The position numbers and the translations under genes are program-made. A stretch of 7,005 bases of DNA, from positions 1 to 7,005 of the forward strand of contig QILU01000136.1 of assembly GCA_003233475.1 (NCBI GenBank). The letters are read 5' to 3'. The number at the start of each line of letters is the position of its first letter. Position 1 is the stretch's first letter. This document shows positions 1-6,199 of the stretch, one piece after another. The DNA is from Ahrensia sp. Its GTDB lineage: Bacteria; Pseudomonadota; Alphaproteobacteria; Rhizobiales; Rhizobiaceae. The notes under the pieces are model-generated. The model was not told the DNA's origin and searched no databases. It saw nothing but the letters and a program-made list of their open reading frames with translations.

Positions 1-2
1 CC

Positions 3-1292
3 CTATTCTTCGGGTTTCACCTTTTTCAGGTTTTCTGTATCAAACACATTGCCGAAGGCGCTGGAGCCGGGTTTCTTTTTGGCCGGTGTTTCTTCTTTCT
101 TGTCCTTGCCCGCAGCCTTTTCCAGATTATCGGTCTTAAACACATCGCCAAACGCATTGCTTCCCGGTTTTTTTACAGCGTTATCCTGATCTTTGGTTTC
201 AAAGACTTTCGGACCTTTCATCTGCTTGGCACGGCGTTCTTCTGCAAGCCTTTTTTGCAGCGCATCAATACGAATTTTTTGTGCGGCACGTTTTTCTTTC
301 AACAACACCGCTTTGGCGGGTTCCGGATTATACACCTGCGAGAATCCAACAATCGCAACCGCGCCAACAACAAACATCGCCAAGGCGACGGCCGCCGGGT
401 TTCCAGCAAAAAATTTCGGCATTTGAAAGCCAGACCTGCGTACAACACCAACCGGCGCACCATTGGCAAGCGCCAGTTGCGCACGGCGGGTACGAACCTC
501 ATTCATCAAAGCGAAGAACACGGTCAGACAAACGATAATAAAGGCCAGCGCCGAAATCGAAGGATCAATTCCGTATCGAACCTTTTGCGACAACACGATT
601 GTCAAAGTGGCATATTTCTGGTGGGTGAAGATTGTGGTGTTGTAATTTTCAAAAGAAGCGAGGAACGCCAACACTGCTGAAGAAGCTAAGGCGGGCATTA
701 AAAACGGCAATTGAATTTTGCGGAAAGCCTGCAAATGGGTGGCACCCAAATCCAGCGCCGCTTCCGTCAGCCCCGTATCATACCGCTGCAACCGGGCCAC
801 AAATACCAACATGCAATAAGATGCAATAAAAGTGGATTGTCCCAATACCGTGAGGAAAATACCATTGGCCAGATAGGAATCCGGAGCCAGACCCAACATC
901 TGGTTTATCCGCGCCCAGAACACCAGGGTCGAAATTCCGATCACCACGCCTGGAACAAGAATCGGTGCGATGATGAGCGTATAATAAGTTGCCCGCAATT
1001 TGGGCCAGATTTGAGTTAAAACCAACGCACCGGCAAGCCCCATGGAGACCGATAAAATGACGGTAAAGAAACCCACATAGAGCGAATTTTTCAGCCCCTC
1101 CAAAATTCGGTTATCGTTGAACAGTTTAGTAAACCATTCAAACGACAAAATCTCCCACGGAGAGACCTGCGGAAAAGAAGCCGAATTGAAAGCCGTGATG
1201 CCCATCAAAACCAGCGGCCCCAGCAGGTAGGTGAAGAACATCAACAGGTAGAGCGACATTCCAATCTGGATATAAAGGGGTTGCGATCTCAT
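3..1292 (-). CDS. ABC transporter permease, polyamine type (PotC/PotI-like), with long C-terminal extension
   Basis: This is the second membrane subunit of a polyamine-type ABC importer, in the inner membrane. Of its 429 residues, about 1-268 form the usual permease with six predicted helices (near 12-34, 69-93, 103-125, 144-165, 197-214, 246-264). The EAA loop that contacts the ATPase is at 177-196 (starting EAALDLGA and ending in LP). Family members normally end near 260-285 residues. This one continues with an Arg-rich linker (265-295), a hydrophobic stretch at 298-318 that looks like a seventh helix, a charged Lys/Arg/Glu/Ala segment at about 327-360 that may be a coiled coil, and a Lys-rich tail with two repeats (374-392 and 406-424). 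The ATG overlaps the TGA of the upstream permease as ATGA, implying translational coupling. A GGGGGA lies 11 nt upstream. The TAG stop is at 3-5, so the gene is complete. Permease identity is certain at family level; substrate and tail function are inferred or unknown. Confidence 0.93.
   Translation of the reverse strand: MRSQPLYIQIGMSLYLLMFFTYLLGPLVLMGITAFNSASFPQVSPWEILSFEWFTKLFNDNRILEGLKNSLYVGFFTVILSVSMGLAGALVLTQIWPKLRATYYTLIIAPILVPGVVIGISTLVFWARINQMLGLAPDSYLANGIFLTVLGQSTFIASYCMLVFVARLQRYDTGLTEAALDLGATHLQAFRKIQLPFLMPALASSAVLAFLASFENYNTTIFTHQKYATLTIVLSQKVRYGIDPSISALAFIIVCLTVFFALMNEVRTRRAQLALANGAPVGVVRRSGFQMPKFFAGNPAAVALAMFVVGAVAIVGFSQVYNPEPAKAVLLKEKRAAQKIRIDALQKRLAEERRAKQMKGPKVFETKDQDNAVKKPGSNAFGDVFKTDNLEKAAGKDKKEETPAKKKPGSSAFGNVFDTENLKKVKPEE
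21..173 (-). repeat. Two in-frame copies of a 19-residue motif in the permease C-terminal tail
   Basis: The tail of the permease contains the motif KKPGSxAFGxVFxTxNLxK twice. Residues 374-392 are encoded at 117-173 and residues 406-424 at 21-77, offset by 32 residues (96 nt). Fourteen of 19 amino acids are identical. At least eight of those 14 positions use different codons in the two copies, so this is an old duplication held at protein level. A degenerate third trace (GPKVFET, residues 360-366) precedes them. The segment between the copies is Lys/Glu-rich and looks disordered. I do not recognise the motif. Confidence 0.85.
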
Positions 1293-2212
1293 TTGCCGAT
1301 ATCCCCCATATTCACTTTGAATATCCGCATCACGGTCAACACGATTATCAAACAGGCCACCAGCAATACAATCGCGTAGGCCGCCGCCTGTGGCCAGTTG
1401 CCGCCGGTGTTAAACCATTGATAAACCAGTTGGGTGAACCACAGGCTCGACGGCCCACCCAGAATTTGCGGCGCCGCCAGCGCCCCGGCAGATAACATAA
1501 ACACCATGGTACAGCCCGATGCAATGCCCGGTTTGGCGTAGGGAATAACGATGCGTTTGTGGATGGTATACCAGGACGCCCCCATATCCCGCGCGGCCTC
1601 AATCTGATTGCGGTCGAGGCTTTCAATGACGTTATACATGGGGAAGATCATCAACAGGATATAGGCATAACCCAGCCCCGCATAGAGGGCGACATTGGCC
1701 CGGATAAAATCAATAGGGCTGTCGATTATACTGAACAGCATCAAAAATTCATTGATCACCCCGCTGTCGCCGAAAATAATTTTGAAGGCAAAAGCGCGCA
1801 GAATTTCGTTGATCCAATAGGGAATAATCAGCAACAACACCAGGATGCGAACAAACCCACCGCCTTTGGTCTGGCCCAGAAAATAGGCAAGCGGATAACA
1901 CAACAGCAGATCAAGAATTGTCACAAACGCTGCCGCCATCAAGGTGCGGACAAACACCATCAGATCAACTTTGTTGTACCCGTCTTCATTTCCTTGCGCG
2001 CCAAAAACCAGATACTGATAATTCTCTAAGGTGAGAAAATCCTTTGGCCCGCCCATTTCCGGCGGCGGCAAATGGGGGCGGAATGAAAGATTGAACATAT
2101 AAAGCTGCGGCAGCACAATCAGCATGATTGTCCAAAACCCAACCAGAATTATCAAGGCCCACCCCATGAGAGAGCCGTTTCTCCTGAAATAATTACCCAT
2201 GAATTTGCTCAT
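1289..2212 (-). CDS. ABC transporter permease, polyamine type (PotB/PotH-like)
   Basis: This is the first inner-membrane subunit of the importer and would pair with the following permease to form the channel. The 307-residue length is normal for PotB/PotH. Six predicted helices lie near residues 17-40, 87-112, 121-145, 176-194, 228-250 and 276-297, with a periplasmic segment at about 41-86. The EAA coupling loop is at 205-224 (EAARDMGASW, ending in IP), where the ATPase docks. The gene starts 5 nt after the ATPase stop codon and its TGA overlaps the next permease start by 4 bp, so the three genes are almost certainly one translationally linked unit. The ribosome-binding site is weak (GCGAG a few bases upstream), consistent with coupling. 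A second in-frame ATG at residue 5 has no better Shine-Dalgarno. Family assignment is firm; the polyamine substrate is inferred from the cluster. Confidence 0.94.
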   Translation of the reverse strand: MSKFMGNYFRRNGSLMGWALIILVGFWTIMLIVLPQLYMFNLSFRPHLPPPEMGGPKDFLTLENYQYLVFGAQGNEDGYNKVDLMVFVRTLMAAAFVTILDLLLCYPLAYFLGQTKGGGFVRILVLLLIIPYWINEILRAFAFKIIFGDSGVINEFLMLFSIIDSPIDFIRANVALYAGLGYAYILLMIFPMYNVIESLDRNQIEAARDMGASWYTIHKRIVIPYAKPGIASGCTMVFMLSAGALAAPQILGGPSSLWFTQLVYQWFNTGGNWPQAAAYAIVLLVACLIIVLTVMRIFKVNMGDIGK

Positions 2213-2217
2213 AGTCG

Positions 2218-3330
2218 CTACTCGCTGGCCAGTTCGCCTGCCGGCACAATGACCGCCTGATCGACATCATATTGTAAAACCAGTTTGTCATTGGGCTCGA
2301 ACAGCTGGGATTCGCCACGGTTTATCAAAGACATTTTCAGTTCTTTGCCCTGACTGCCTTCCAAAAAGACATTGTAACTTTGGCCCTCAAATTCCGAATG
2401 GTGCACGTGGGCAACAATCCGGGTGTCGGTTAAACTCTTTTTCCCGGAAACCTCCAAAGCCTCCGGTCGAATGAACATCATAACATCATCGCCGACTTTC
2501 ATATTGCCCACCGCCCCGGTTGTAATGCGCCCCCGCAAGGTGCCTGTCCGGTTTGTTTCTACCACCGCATAGCCCTTTGAAATTTTGGAAACTTTACCGC
2601 GCAACATATTGTTTTCACCAACGAACGACGCAACAAATGCGGTTGAAGGATCATTATAGATCGACTTGCCATCGGCAATCTGATCGATAATTCCGGCCTT
2701 CATCACCGCCACACTATCGGACATGGTCAGTGCTTCACCCTGATCGTGGGTGATGTAGATAAACGTAATGCCAACCCGCTTTTGAATTTCGCGCAATTCA
2801 GTGCGCATGTGTTGGCGCAGTTTCAAATCAAGCGCGGAAAGCGGTTCATCAAGCAACAAAACATCCGGCTCCGCACAAAGTGCACGGGCAATTGCCACCC
2901 GCTGTTTTTGTCCACCGGACAATTCAGAAGGGAGCTTGTCCCCCTGCCCGGTCAAGGCAATCATGTCCAGCAATTCATCGGCCCGCTTGCGCCGTTCAGT
3001 GGCACTCGCTCCGATCACTTCCATGGAAAACGCAATGTTTTCCCAGACCTTCATCAACGGAAACAGGGCAAGATTTTGAAATATCAACGCGGTCGGGCGT
3101 TCATTTGGGCCTTTGCCCGCCATGTCTTTGCCACCGATCAGCACCTTGCCGTCGCTTGGCTCCAGAAACCCCGATACGGCGCGTAAAATTGTGGTCTTGC
3201 CACAACCGGAAGGGCCTAAAAATGAAAAGAATTCGCCGCCCTTAATGTTCACATTCGCTTCACGAACAGCGACAAAATCGCCGAATTTGATCCACATATC
3301 CTGTAAATCAACACCCACGCCTGAACTCAT
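2218..3330 (-). CDS. ABC transporter ATP-binding protein, polyamine type (PotA/PotG-like)
   Basis: This is the cytoplasmic ATPase that powers the importer. In the 370-residue product, the Walker A is at 39-47 (GPSGCGKTT), Q-loop Gln at 85, ABC signature at 137-144 (LSGGQKQR), Walker B at 157-163 (VLLLDEP, catalytic Glu162), D-loop at 166-168 (ALD) and switch His195. The C-terminal part, about 240-360, is a beta-rich TOBE-type regulatory region, with the FIRPE motif at 287-291 typical of PotA/MalK-class subunits. All catalytic residues are present. The frame stays open 10 codons further to a TTG at 3360. I chose the ATG at 3330 because GGGAGG lies 5 nt upstream, the longer N-terminus (MARTSCWEAF) has no family character, and alignment to the family begins just after the ATG. 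The gap to the upstream binding-protein gene is 114 nt; the next permease starts 5 nt downstream. The class is certain; specificity is inferred. Confidence 0.95.
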   Translation of the reverse strand: MSSGVGVDLQDMWIKFGDFVAVREANVNIKGGEFFSFLGPSGCGKTTILRAVSGFLEPSDGKVLIGGKDMAGKGPNERPTALIFQNLALFPLMKVWENIAFSMEVIGASATERRKRADELLDMIALTGQGDKLPSELSGGQKQRVAIARALCAEPDVLLLDEPLSALDLKLRQHMRTELREIQKRVGITFIYITHDQGEALTMSDSVAVMKAGIIDQIADGKSIYNDPSTAFVASFVGENNMLRGKVSKISKGYAVVETNRTGTLRGRITTGAVGNMKVGDDVMMFIRPEALEVSGKKSLTDTRIVAHVHHSEFEGQSYNVFLEGSQGKELKMSLINRGESQLFEPNDKLVLQYDVDQAVIVPAGELASE

Positions 3331-3335
3331 AAAGG

Positions 3336-3341
3336 CCTCCC
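3336..3341 (-). promoter_or_regulatory. Ribosome-binding site fixing the ATPase start
   Basis: Read on the minus strand, GGGAGG stands 5 nt before the ATG at 3330. It is close to the ideal Shine-Dalgarno and decides against the upstream in-frame TTG at 3360, which has no comparable site. Confidence 0.8.
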
Positions 3342-3399
3342 AGCACGATGTTCTGGCCAAATTTTACGTCCGTACCAAACACCTGAATTATTAGATAAA

Positions 3400-3421
3400 C
3401 CCGGATGCCGAAGCACCCGGG
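3400..3421 (-). terminator. UUCG-tetraloop hairpin between binding-protein and ATPase genes (attenuator or mRNA stabiliser)
   Basis: The minus-strand RNA can fold a 9-bp stem, CCCGGGTGC pairing with GCATCCGGG, closed by the very stable C(UUCG)G loop. One pair is a G-U wobble on this strand but would be an A-C mismatch on the other, so the structure belongs to the operon transcript. It begins 23 nt after the binding-protein stop. The following bases are TTTATCTAATAATT, T-rich but not a proper U-run. I infer partial termination and/or protection of the upstream mRNA from 3' decay, which would give more binding protein than ATPase and permease. Full termination is unlikely because the ATPase gene has no obvious promoter of its own. 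Confidence 0.7.
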
Positions 3422-3444
3422 GTATATTTTTGAAACGGTTAAGC

Positions 3445-4584
3445 CTAAGCGCTTTTGAACTTGTTCACATACTCGGTGCGAACCTTGCCGTACCACGGAG
3501 CCTGCGGCGGCCATGGGTTGAGGTTAGACAGCGCGTCACCGGGATAAGCTTCCGCAAAGTTCTTTTTATAATTGTCGTTGGCTTCTCTGTCGGCACCAAG
3601 AACAGGCGAGTTATACCCGTGGTGATTAATCGCTTCACCGGCAGGAGCAGCCTCATAAGCATATTTGATGAATTCATAAATTTCATCAATATTTTTGGCA
3701 CCAACCGGCATAGACATACCGTCAACCCAGGCCATAGAACCTTCTTTTGGAGCCTGATACTGAACGGGTTCACCGGCGGTTTTGAGCGCCAGCGGCGGCC
3801 CATCCCAAGTCTGGCCAACAATAACGCCCTCTTTAAGCAGGCCGTTTTTCTGGGTGTCGGCATCGTTCCACAAAAGCTTAACGTTCTTTTTGCGGGCAAT
3901 ACACCAATCGGCAACAGTCTGCCAAACCGGACGCATAGCTGCTTCAGATTCGTACGCCCCCCACATGGCACCCTTGTCGAGCGCACCAATGGTTTCCATG
4001 TACAGGCCGGCACACAACATCCCGGAATGCGGACGCAGCATGGTTTTACCTGCATTGGCTTCATCCCAAATAGCGCCATAGGAAGGTACACCACCTTCAG
4101 GTGAATAAAGGTCTGTACGCCAGGCAACGCCTTCAGTACCCCAGATATGAGGCAACCAATGAGCGCCCTTGCCGTTAAAGCTCCAGTCTTTATCGCCAAT
4201 AGCCGCCATTGCCGGATTAACTTTATCAATATCAACCCTTTTCATATCGAAGGGTTGCAGCAATTCCAACGGACCCCATTCAAGGCCCTGGTTATTGGTT
4301 GGTGACACGAGGTCAAAACCCTGGCCCTTGTTGGCTTTCATCTTGTTGATGATTTCTTCGTTGGAGCCAATGCCGGTAAACTTGATTTCAATACCGGTTT
4401 TTTCTGCAAAGCTCTTGATAAAAGTGTCTGGCAGATAGTCCGACCACATGAGAATATTAATCTCAGCTGCGGCATATGCATTTTGCACAATTGCGGGCGC
4501 TGCCAAAGCCACGGCTCCAACTGCTGCGGACCCTTTTACAAATGTACGGCGATCAACACCGATTTTGGTTTTATTATCAGTCAT
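3445..4584 (-). CDS. ABC transporter substrate-binding protein, polyamine type (PotD/PotF-like), Tat-exported
   Basis: This is the periplasmic receptor that captures the substrate and delivers it to the permeases. In the 379-residue product, residues 1-38 form a signal peptide with a twin-arginine motif (DRRTFVKG, Arg12-Arg13), a hydrophobic Ala/Val stretch and an AYA cleavage site near 36-38, suggesting export folded by Tat. The mature part starts with the family pattern ILMWSDYLPDTF. Residues that match the PotD/PotF amine cage by position in familiar motifs are Trp47 and Tyr50 (WSDY), Trp260-Asp261 (QTWDGP), Trp286 and Asp288 (AWVDGMSMP) and Tyr324 (GYNSP). The ATG has an ideal AGGAGG 6 nt upstream (4591-4596), stronger than those of the other operon genes. 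It is the first gene of the operon, followed by a stable hairpin. Putrescine or spermidine is the best guess, but other amines are possible because this family has diversified widely. Confidence 0.92.
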   Translation of the reverse strand: MTDNKTKIGVDRRTFVKGSAAVGAVALAAPAIVQNAYAAAEINILMWSDYLPDTFIKSFAEKTGIEIKFTGIGSNEEIINKMKANKGQGFDLVSPTNNQGLEWGPLELLQPFDMKRVDIDKVNPAMAAIGDKDWSFNGKGAHWLPHIWGTEGVAWRTDLYSPEGGVPSYGAIWDEANAGKTMLRPHSGMLCAGLYMETIGALDKGAMWGAYESEAAMRPVWQTVADWCIARKKNVKLLWNDADTQKNGLLKEGVIVGQTWDGPPLALKTAGEPVQYQAPKEGSMAWVDGMSMPVGAKNIDEIYEFIKYAYEAAPAGEAINHHGYNSPVLGADREANDNYKKNFAEAYPGDALSNLNPWPPQAPWYGKVRTEYVNKFKSA

Positions 4585-4601
4585 GTATTTCCTCCTGAGT
4601 A

Positions 4602-4627
4602 CAGCCTGCCAACGTCAGCAGTGCCAA
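4602..4627 (-). repeat. Near-tandem repeat and quasi-palindrome in the leader of the importer operon
   Basis: Just upstream of the Shine-Dalgarno, the plus strand reads CAGCCTGCCAA at 4602-4612 and CAGCAGTGCCAA at 4616-4627, near-copies differing by an inserted base and one substitution. The overlapping segment 4606-4621 (CTGCCAACGTCAGCAG) is a 16-bp quasi-palindrome with 12 of 16 symmetric bases around ACGT. It could be a repressor half-site pair or a weak RNA stem close to the start codon. Arms this short can arise by chance. Confidence 0.35.
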
Positions 4628-4701
4628 TTTTTTAAGGGTGCGCAGCGGGCAAAATAAATTGAACCTTCGAGCGGCATCCAAAATTCCACTTTAGTAAAAA
4701 G

Positions 4702-4731
4702 AGAATGGCTACTTATTGGATACATCGTCAA
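4702..4731 (-). promoter_or_regulatory. Candidate sigma-70-type promoter for the importer operon
   Basis: On the minus strand, CTTGACG gives a -35 of TTGACG (4731-4726, five of six consensus bases). An 18-bp spacer leads to CATTCT (4707-4702), a poor -10 with three of six matches. The expected transcript would have a leader of roughly 110 nt. The -35 is convincing and the -10 is not. The downstream leader is AT-rich and holds the repeat near 4602-4627. Confidence 0.45.
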
Positions 4732-4785
4732 GCCCATAATGTGCTTGAATCACCAATGGGGAAGAATTGGAACCAGTGCTAATAA

Positions 4786-5316
4786 TCAGGCTTCTCTTCC
4801 AAACGCACCTTTGAAAGCGATTACGGCCAATCCAAGAGCAACCACCACATTCCACCCGGCAAAGGAAAGACCCAGGAAGCGCCCCGCCGCTTCATTGCAG
4901 GAAGGCGGTCTGGTTGTGGCGAGTTGAGTCAATAAGCTTTCTGTACTGGAAGCGCCACCCACCGCCGCGCTGCATGCTGCTGGCCCCTGCCACCAACCCC
5001 ATTCAATCCCGGAGTGATAAGCGCCCTGCAAAGCCGTCACACAAAGCGCAACAAAGACCAGAAACAATAATCCTCTGGTAAATTTCATCGGCCAGCGCAG
5101 CCAGGATGACACTATCGCCAGAAAAACTATTGGCATTCCCACATAATAAGGTATGCGCTGTTCCAGGCACAAAGCACACGGAATATACCCGCCAATATGC
5201 TGAAAAGCCAAAACCGAGGCAATAATTGCCATCATGCCGAGCAACACCACCGCGGCAATTTTCAACTGGGTATTCTCCAATGCACTACGGGGGTCATCGC
5301 CTGCTTGATTGTTCAT
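4786..5316 (-). CDS. dsbB: Disulfide bond formation protein B (DsbB)
   Basis: This inner-membrane quinone reductase re-oxidises periplasmic DsbA-type thiol oxidases and passes the electrons to ubiquinone. The 176-residue protein has four predicted helices (near 18-38, 55-72, 81-99, 151-170). The first periplasmic loop carries the CxxC redox pair Cys47-Cys50 in PCALCLEQR, the DsbB hallmark. The second loop carries the other pair, Cys115 (GPAACS) and Cys140 (PPSCNE), followed by the family motif FLGLSFAGWN. All four essential cysteines are present; Cys92 lies within a helix. The ATG has only a weak purine-rich site upstream (AAGAAAG), but no other start fits the first helix. The gene is divergent from the DsbA-like gene across 202 nt, a natural pairing of partner enzymes. 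It lies 201 nt upstream of the importer operon on the same strand, with no convincing terminator between them. Family assignment is very secure. Confidence 0.95.
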   Translation of the reverse strand: MNNQAGDDPRSALENTQLKIAAVVLLGMMAIIASVLAFQHIGGYIPCALCLEQRIPYYVGMPIVFLAIVSSWLRWPMKFTRGLLFLVFVALCVTALQGAYHSGIEWGWWQGPAACSAAVGGASSTESLLTQLATTRPPSCNEAAGRFLGLSFAGWNVVVALGLAVIAFKGAFGREA

Positions 5317-5518
5317 TTTTATGCTTTCTTATATTCTAGGTCGTGGTTACAAATTGGAATCGCAACCAATATGTCACGTTCCCTAACCACCCGTTATCTG
5401 CCACAAGGAACTACAAAACACTTCATCTGAATTTGGATTTTCAATAACATATGTTTGAGTTGTAAGTTAACCCGTAATCGCCGATTAAAACCTAACCCTT
5501 AAGCCGAGGAAAAATACC
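5317..5518. promoter_or_regulatory. Divergent intergenic region between dsbB and the DsbA-like gene
   Basis: This AT-rich gap must hold promoters for both directions, but neither is clear. For dsbB (minus), TAGAAT (5338-5333) and the overlapping TATAAG (5333-5328) resemble -10 boxes without a good -35. For the plus gene, TAACAT (5445-5450) sits 17 bp after TTCATC (5422-5427), a weak match. It contains a perfect 10-bp palindrome AACATATGTT (5446-5455) and an inverted pair ATTGG-N8-CCAAT (5353-5370), both possible operator sites but short enough to be chance. The plus-strand Shine-Dalgarno GAGGA is at 5506-5510, 8 nt before the ATG. Confidence 0.45.
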
Positions 5519-6151
5519 ATGAAACTCAACCGCAGACATCTCCTCAAATGCGCCGCTTCCGCAAGCTTTCTGCCCGTATTACCGTCCTTCACCACTGGTG
5601 CGCTCGCGGCTGAAGACGGCTTTTTCGATAATCCCCTGTTGCCTGAAATTTACCTGGGTTCAAAAGACGCCAAAATAATTTTAACCGAATACGCATCCAT
5701 GAGTTGCCCCTTCTGCAAAAGGTTCCATGAAGAGGTATTCCCGGAATTGAAGAGGAAATACATCGACACCGGAAAAATACGTTTCACTATCCGTGAATTC
5801 GCCTTCGATGCGCGCGCCTCTGCCGCCTTTCTATTGGCCCGTTGTTCACCGCCACAAAATTATTATTCGATGATCGACCTGCTTTTCCAGAAACAGCAGG
5901 AATGGAGAAGTTCGAAAAACCCGGCGCAAACCCTCTTTCAAATATCAAAAGAGGGCGGATTTACAGAAGAAACCTTCAATGCCTGCCTCACCAACAAAGA
6001 ATTACTCGCGAAATTGAATGCAATAAAAAACCGAGGTCAAAATAAGTTTGGTGTCAGAGCGGTGCCAACACTTTTTATTAATGGTGAGAAGTTTGACCAG
6101 GATCCGACCTTTGAGAATTTATCAAAAGCTATCGATGAACTGCTTGGTTAA
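5519..6151 (+). CDS. DsbA-family periplasmic thiol:disulfide oxidoreductase with Tat-like signal
   Basis: This exported thioredoxin-fold protein most likely introduces disulfides into periplasmic proteins and is recycled by the divergent DsbB. In the 210-residue product, residues 1-30 form a signal peptide with a twin-arginine motif (NRRHLLK, Arg5-Arg6) and an ALA cleavage site at 28-30. The thioredoxin strand leads into the active site Cys63-Pro-Phe-Cys66 (MSCPFCKRFHEE). A helical insertion spans about 98-165, and the cis-proline loop is at 181-185 (AVPTL, Pro183), followed by FINGEKF. Two further cysteines, Cys109 (LARCSP) and Cys156 (NACLT), probably form a second, structural disulfide, as known in some alphaproteobacterial DsbA proteins such as Wolbachia alpha-DsbA1. 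The ATG is supported by GAGGA 8 nt upstream. The next gene starts 48 nt downstream on the same strand. An isomerase or reductase (DsbC/DsbG/ScsC-like) role is less likely: there is no dimerisation domain, and a DsbB gene is adjacent. Confidence 0.92.
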   Translation: MKLNRRHLLKCAASASFLPVLPSFTTGALAAEDGFFDNPLLPEIYLGSKDAKIILTEYASMSCPFCKRFHEEVFPELKRKYIDTGKIRFTIREFAFDARASAAFLLARCSPPQNYYSMIDLLFQKQQEWRSSKNPAQTLFQISKEGGFTEETFNACLTNKELLAKLNAIKNRGQNKFGVRAVPTLFINGEKFDQDPTFENLSKAIDELLG

Positions 6152-6186
6152 AAAGTTTGTCCTGCAAAACCGGGCGACACATAATT

Positions 6187-6191
6187 TAAGG
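6187..6191 (+). promoter_or_regulatory. Ribosome-binding site supporting a TTG start
   Basis: TAAGG lies 8 nt before the TTG at 6200-6202. The frame is closed by TAA at 6182-6184, so this TTG is the only conventional start before an internal ATG at codon 40, which would delete the first membrane helix. Confidence 0.6.
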
Positions 6192-6199
6192 TCAGAATC

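Noticed and set aside
3331..3360. Ten-codon upstream extension of the ATPase from a TTG at 3360
   Set aside because: It has no Shine-Dalgarno, is not family-like, and a GGGAGG sits 5 nt before the ATG at 3330.
3430..4104. A 224-codon open frame on the plus strand, and a 256-codon frame on the minus strand at 3465-4235, inside the binding-protein gene
   Set aside because: Both overlap a clear family member with an ideal Shine-Dalgarno. Their translations show no domain, biased composition and no ribosome-binding site, so they are shadows of the real gene.
4607..4627. Possible sigma-54 promoter from the repeated TTGGCA on the minus strand
   Set aside because: The TGGCAC element is not followed by TTGC at the required 5-base spacing.
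4740..4785. Possible terminator after dsbB
   Set aside because: The only inverted repeat is a 5-bp pair (CCAAT/ATTGG) with an 8-base loop and no following T-run, too weak to call.
5467..5502. Possible CtrA boxes (TTAA-N7-TTAA) upstream of the DsbA-like gene
   Set aside because: The three TTAA words are separated by 14 and 10 bases, not 7, so none forms a consensus site.
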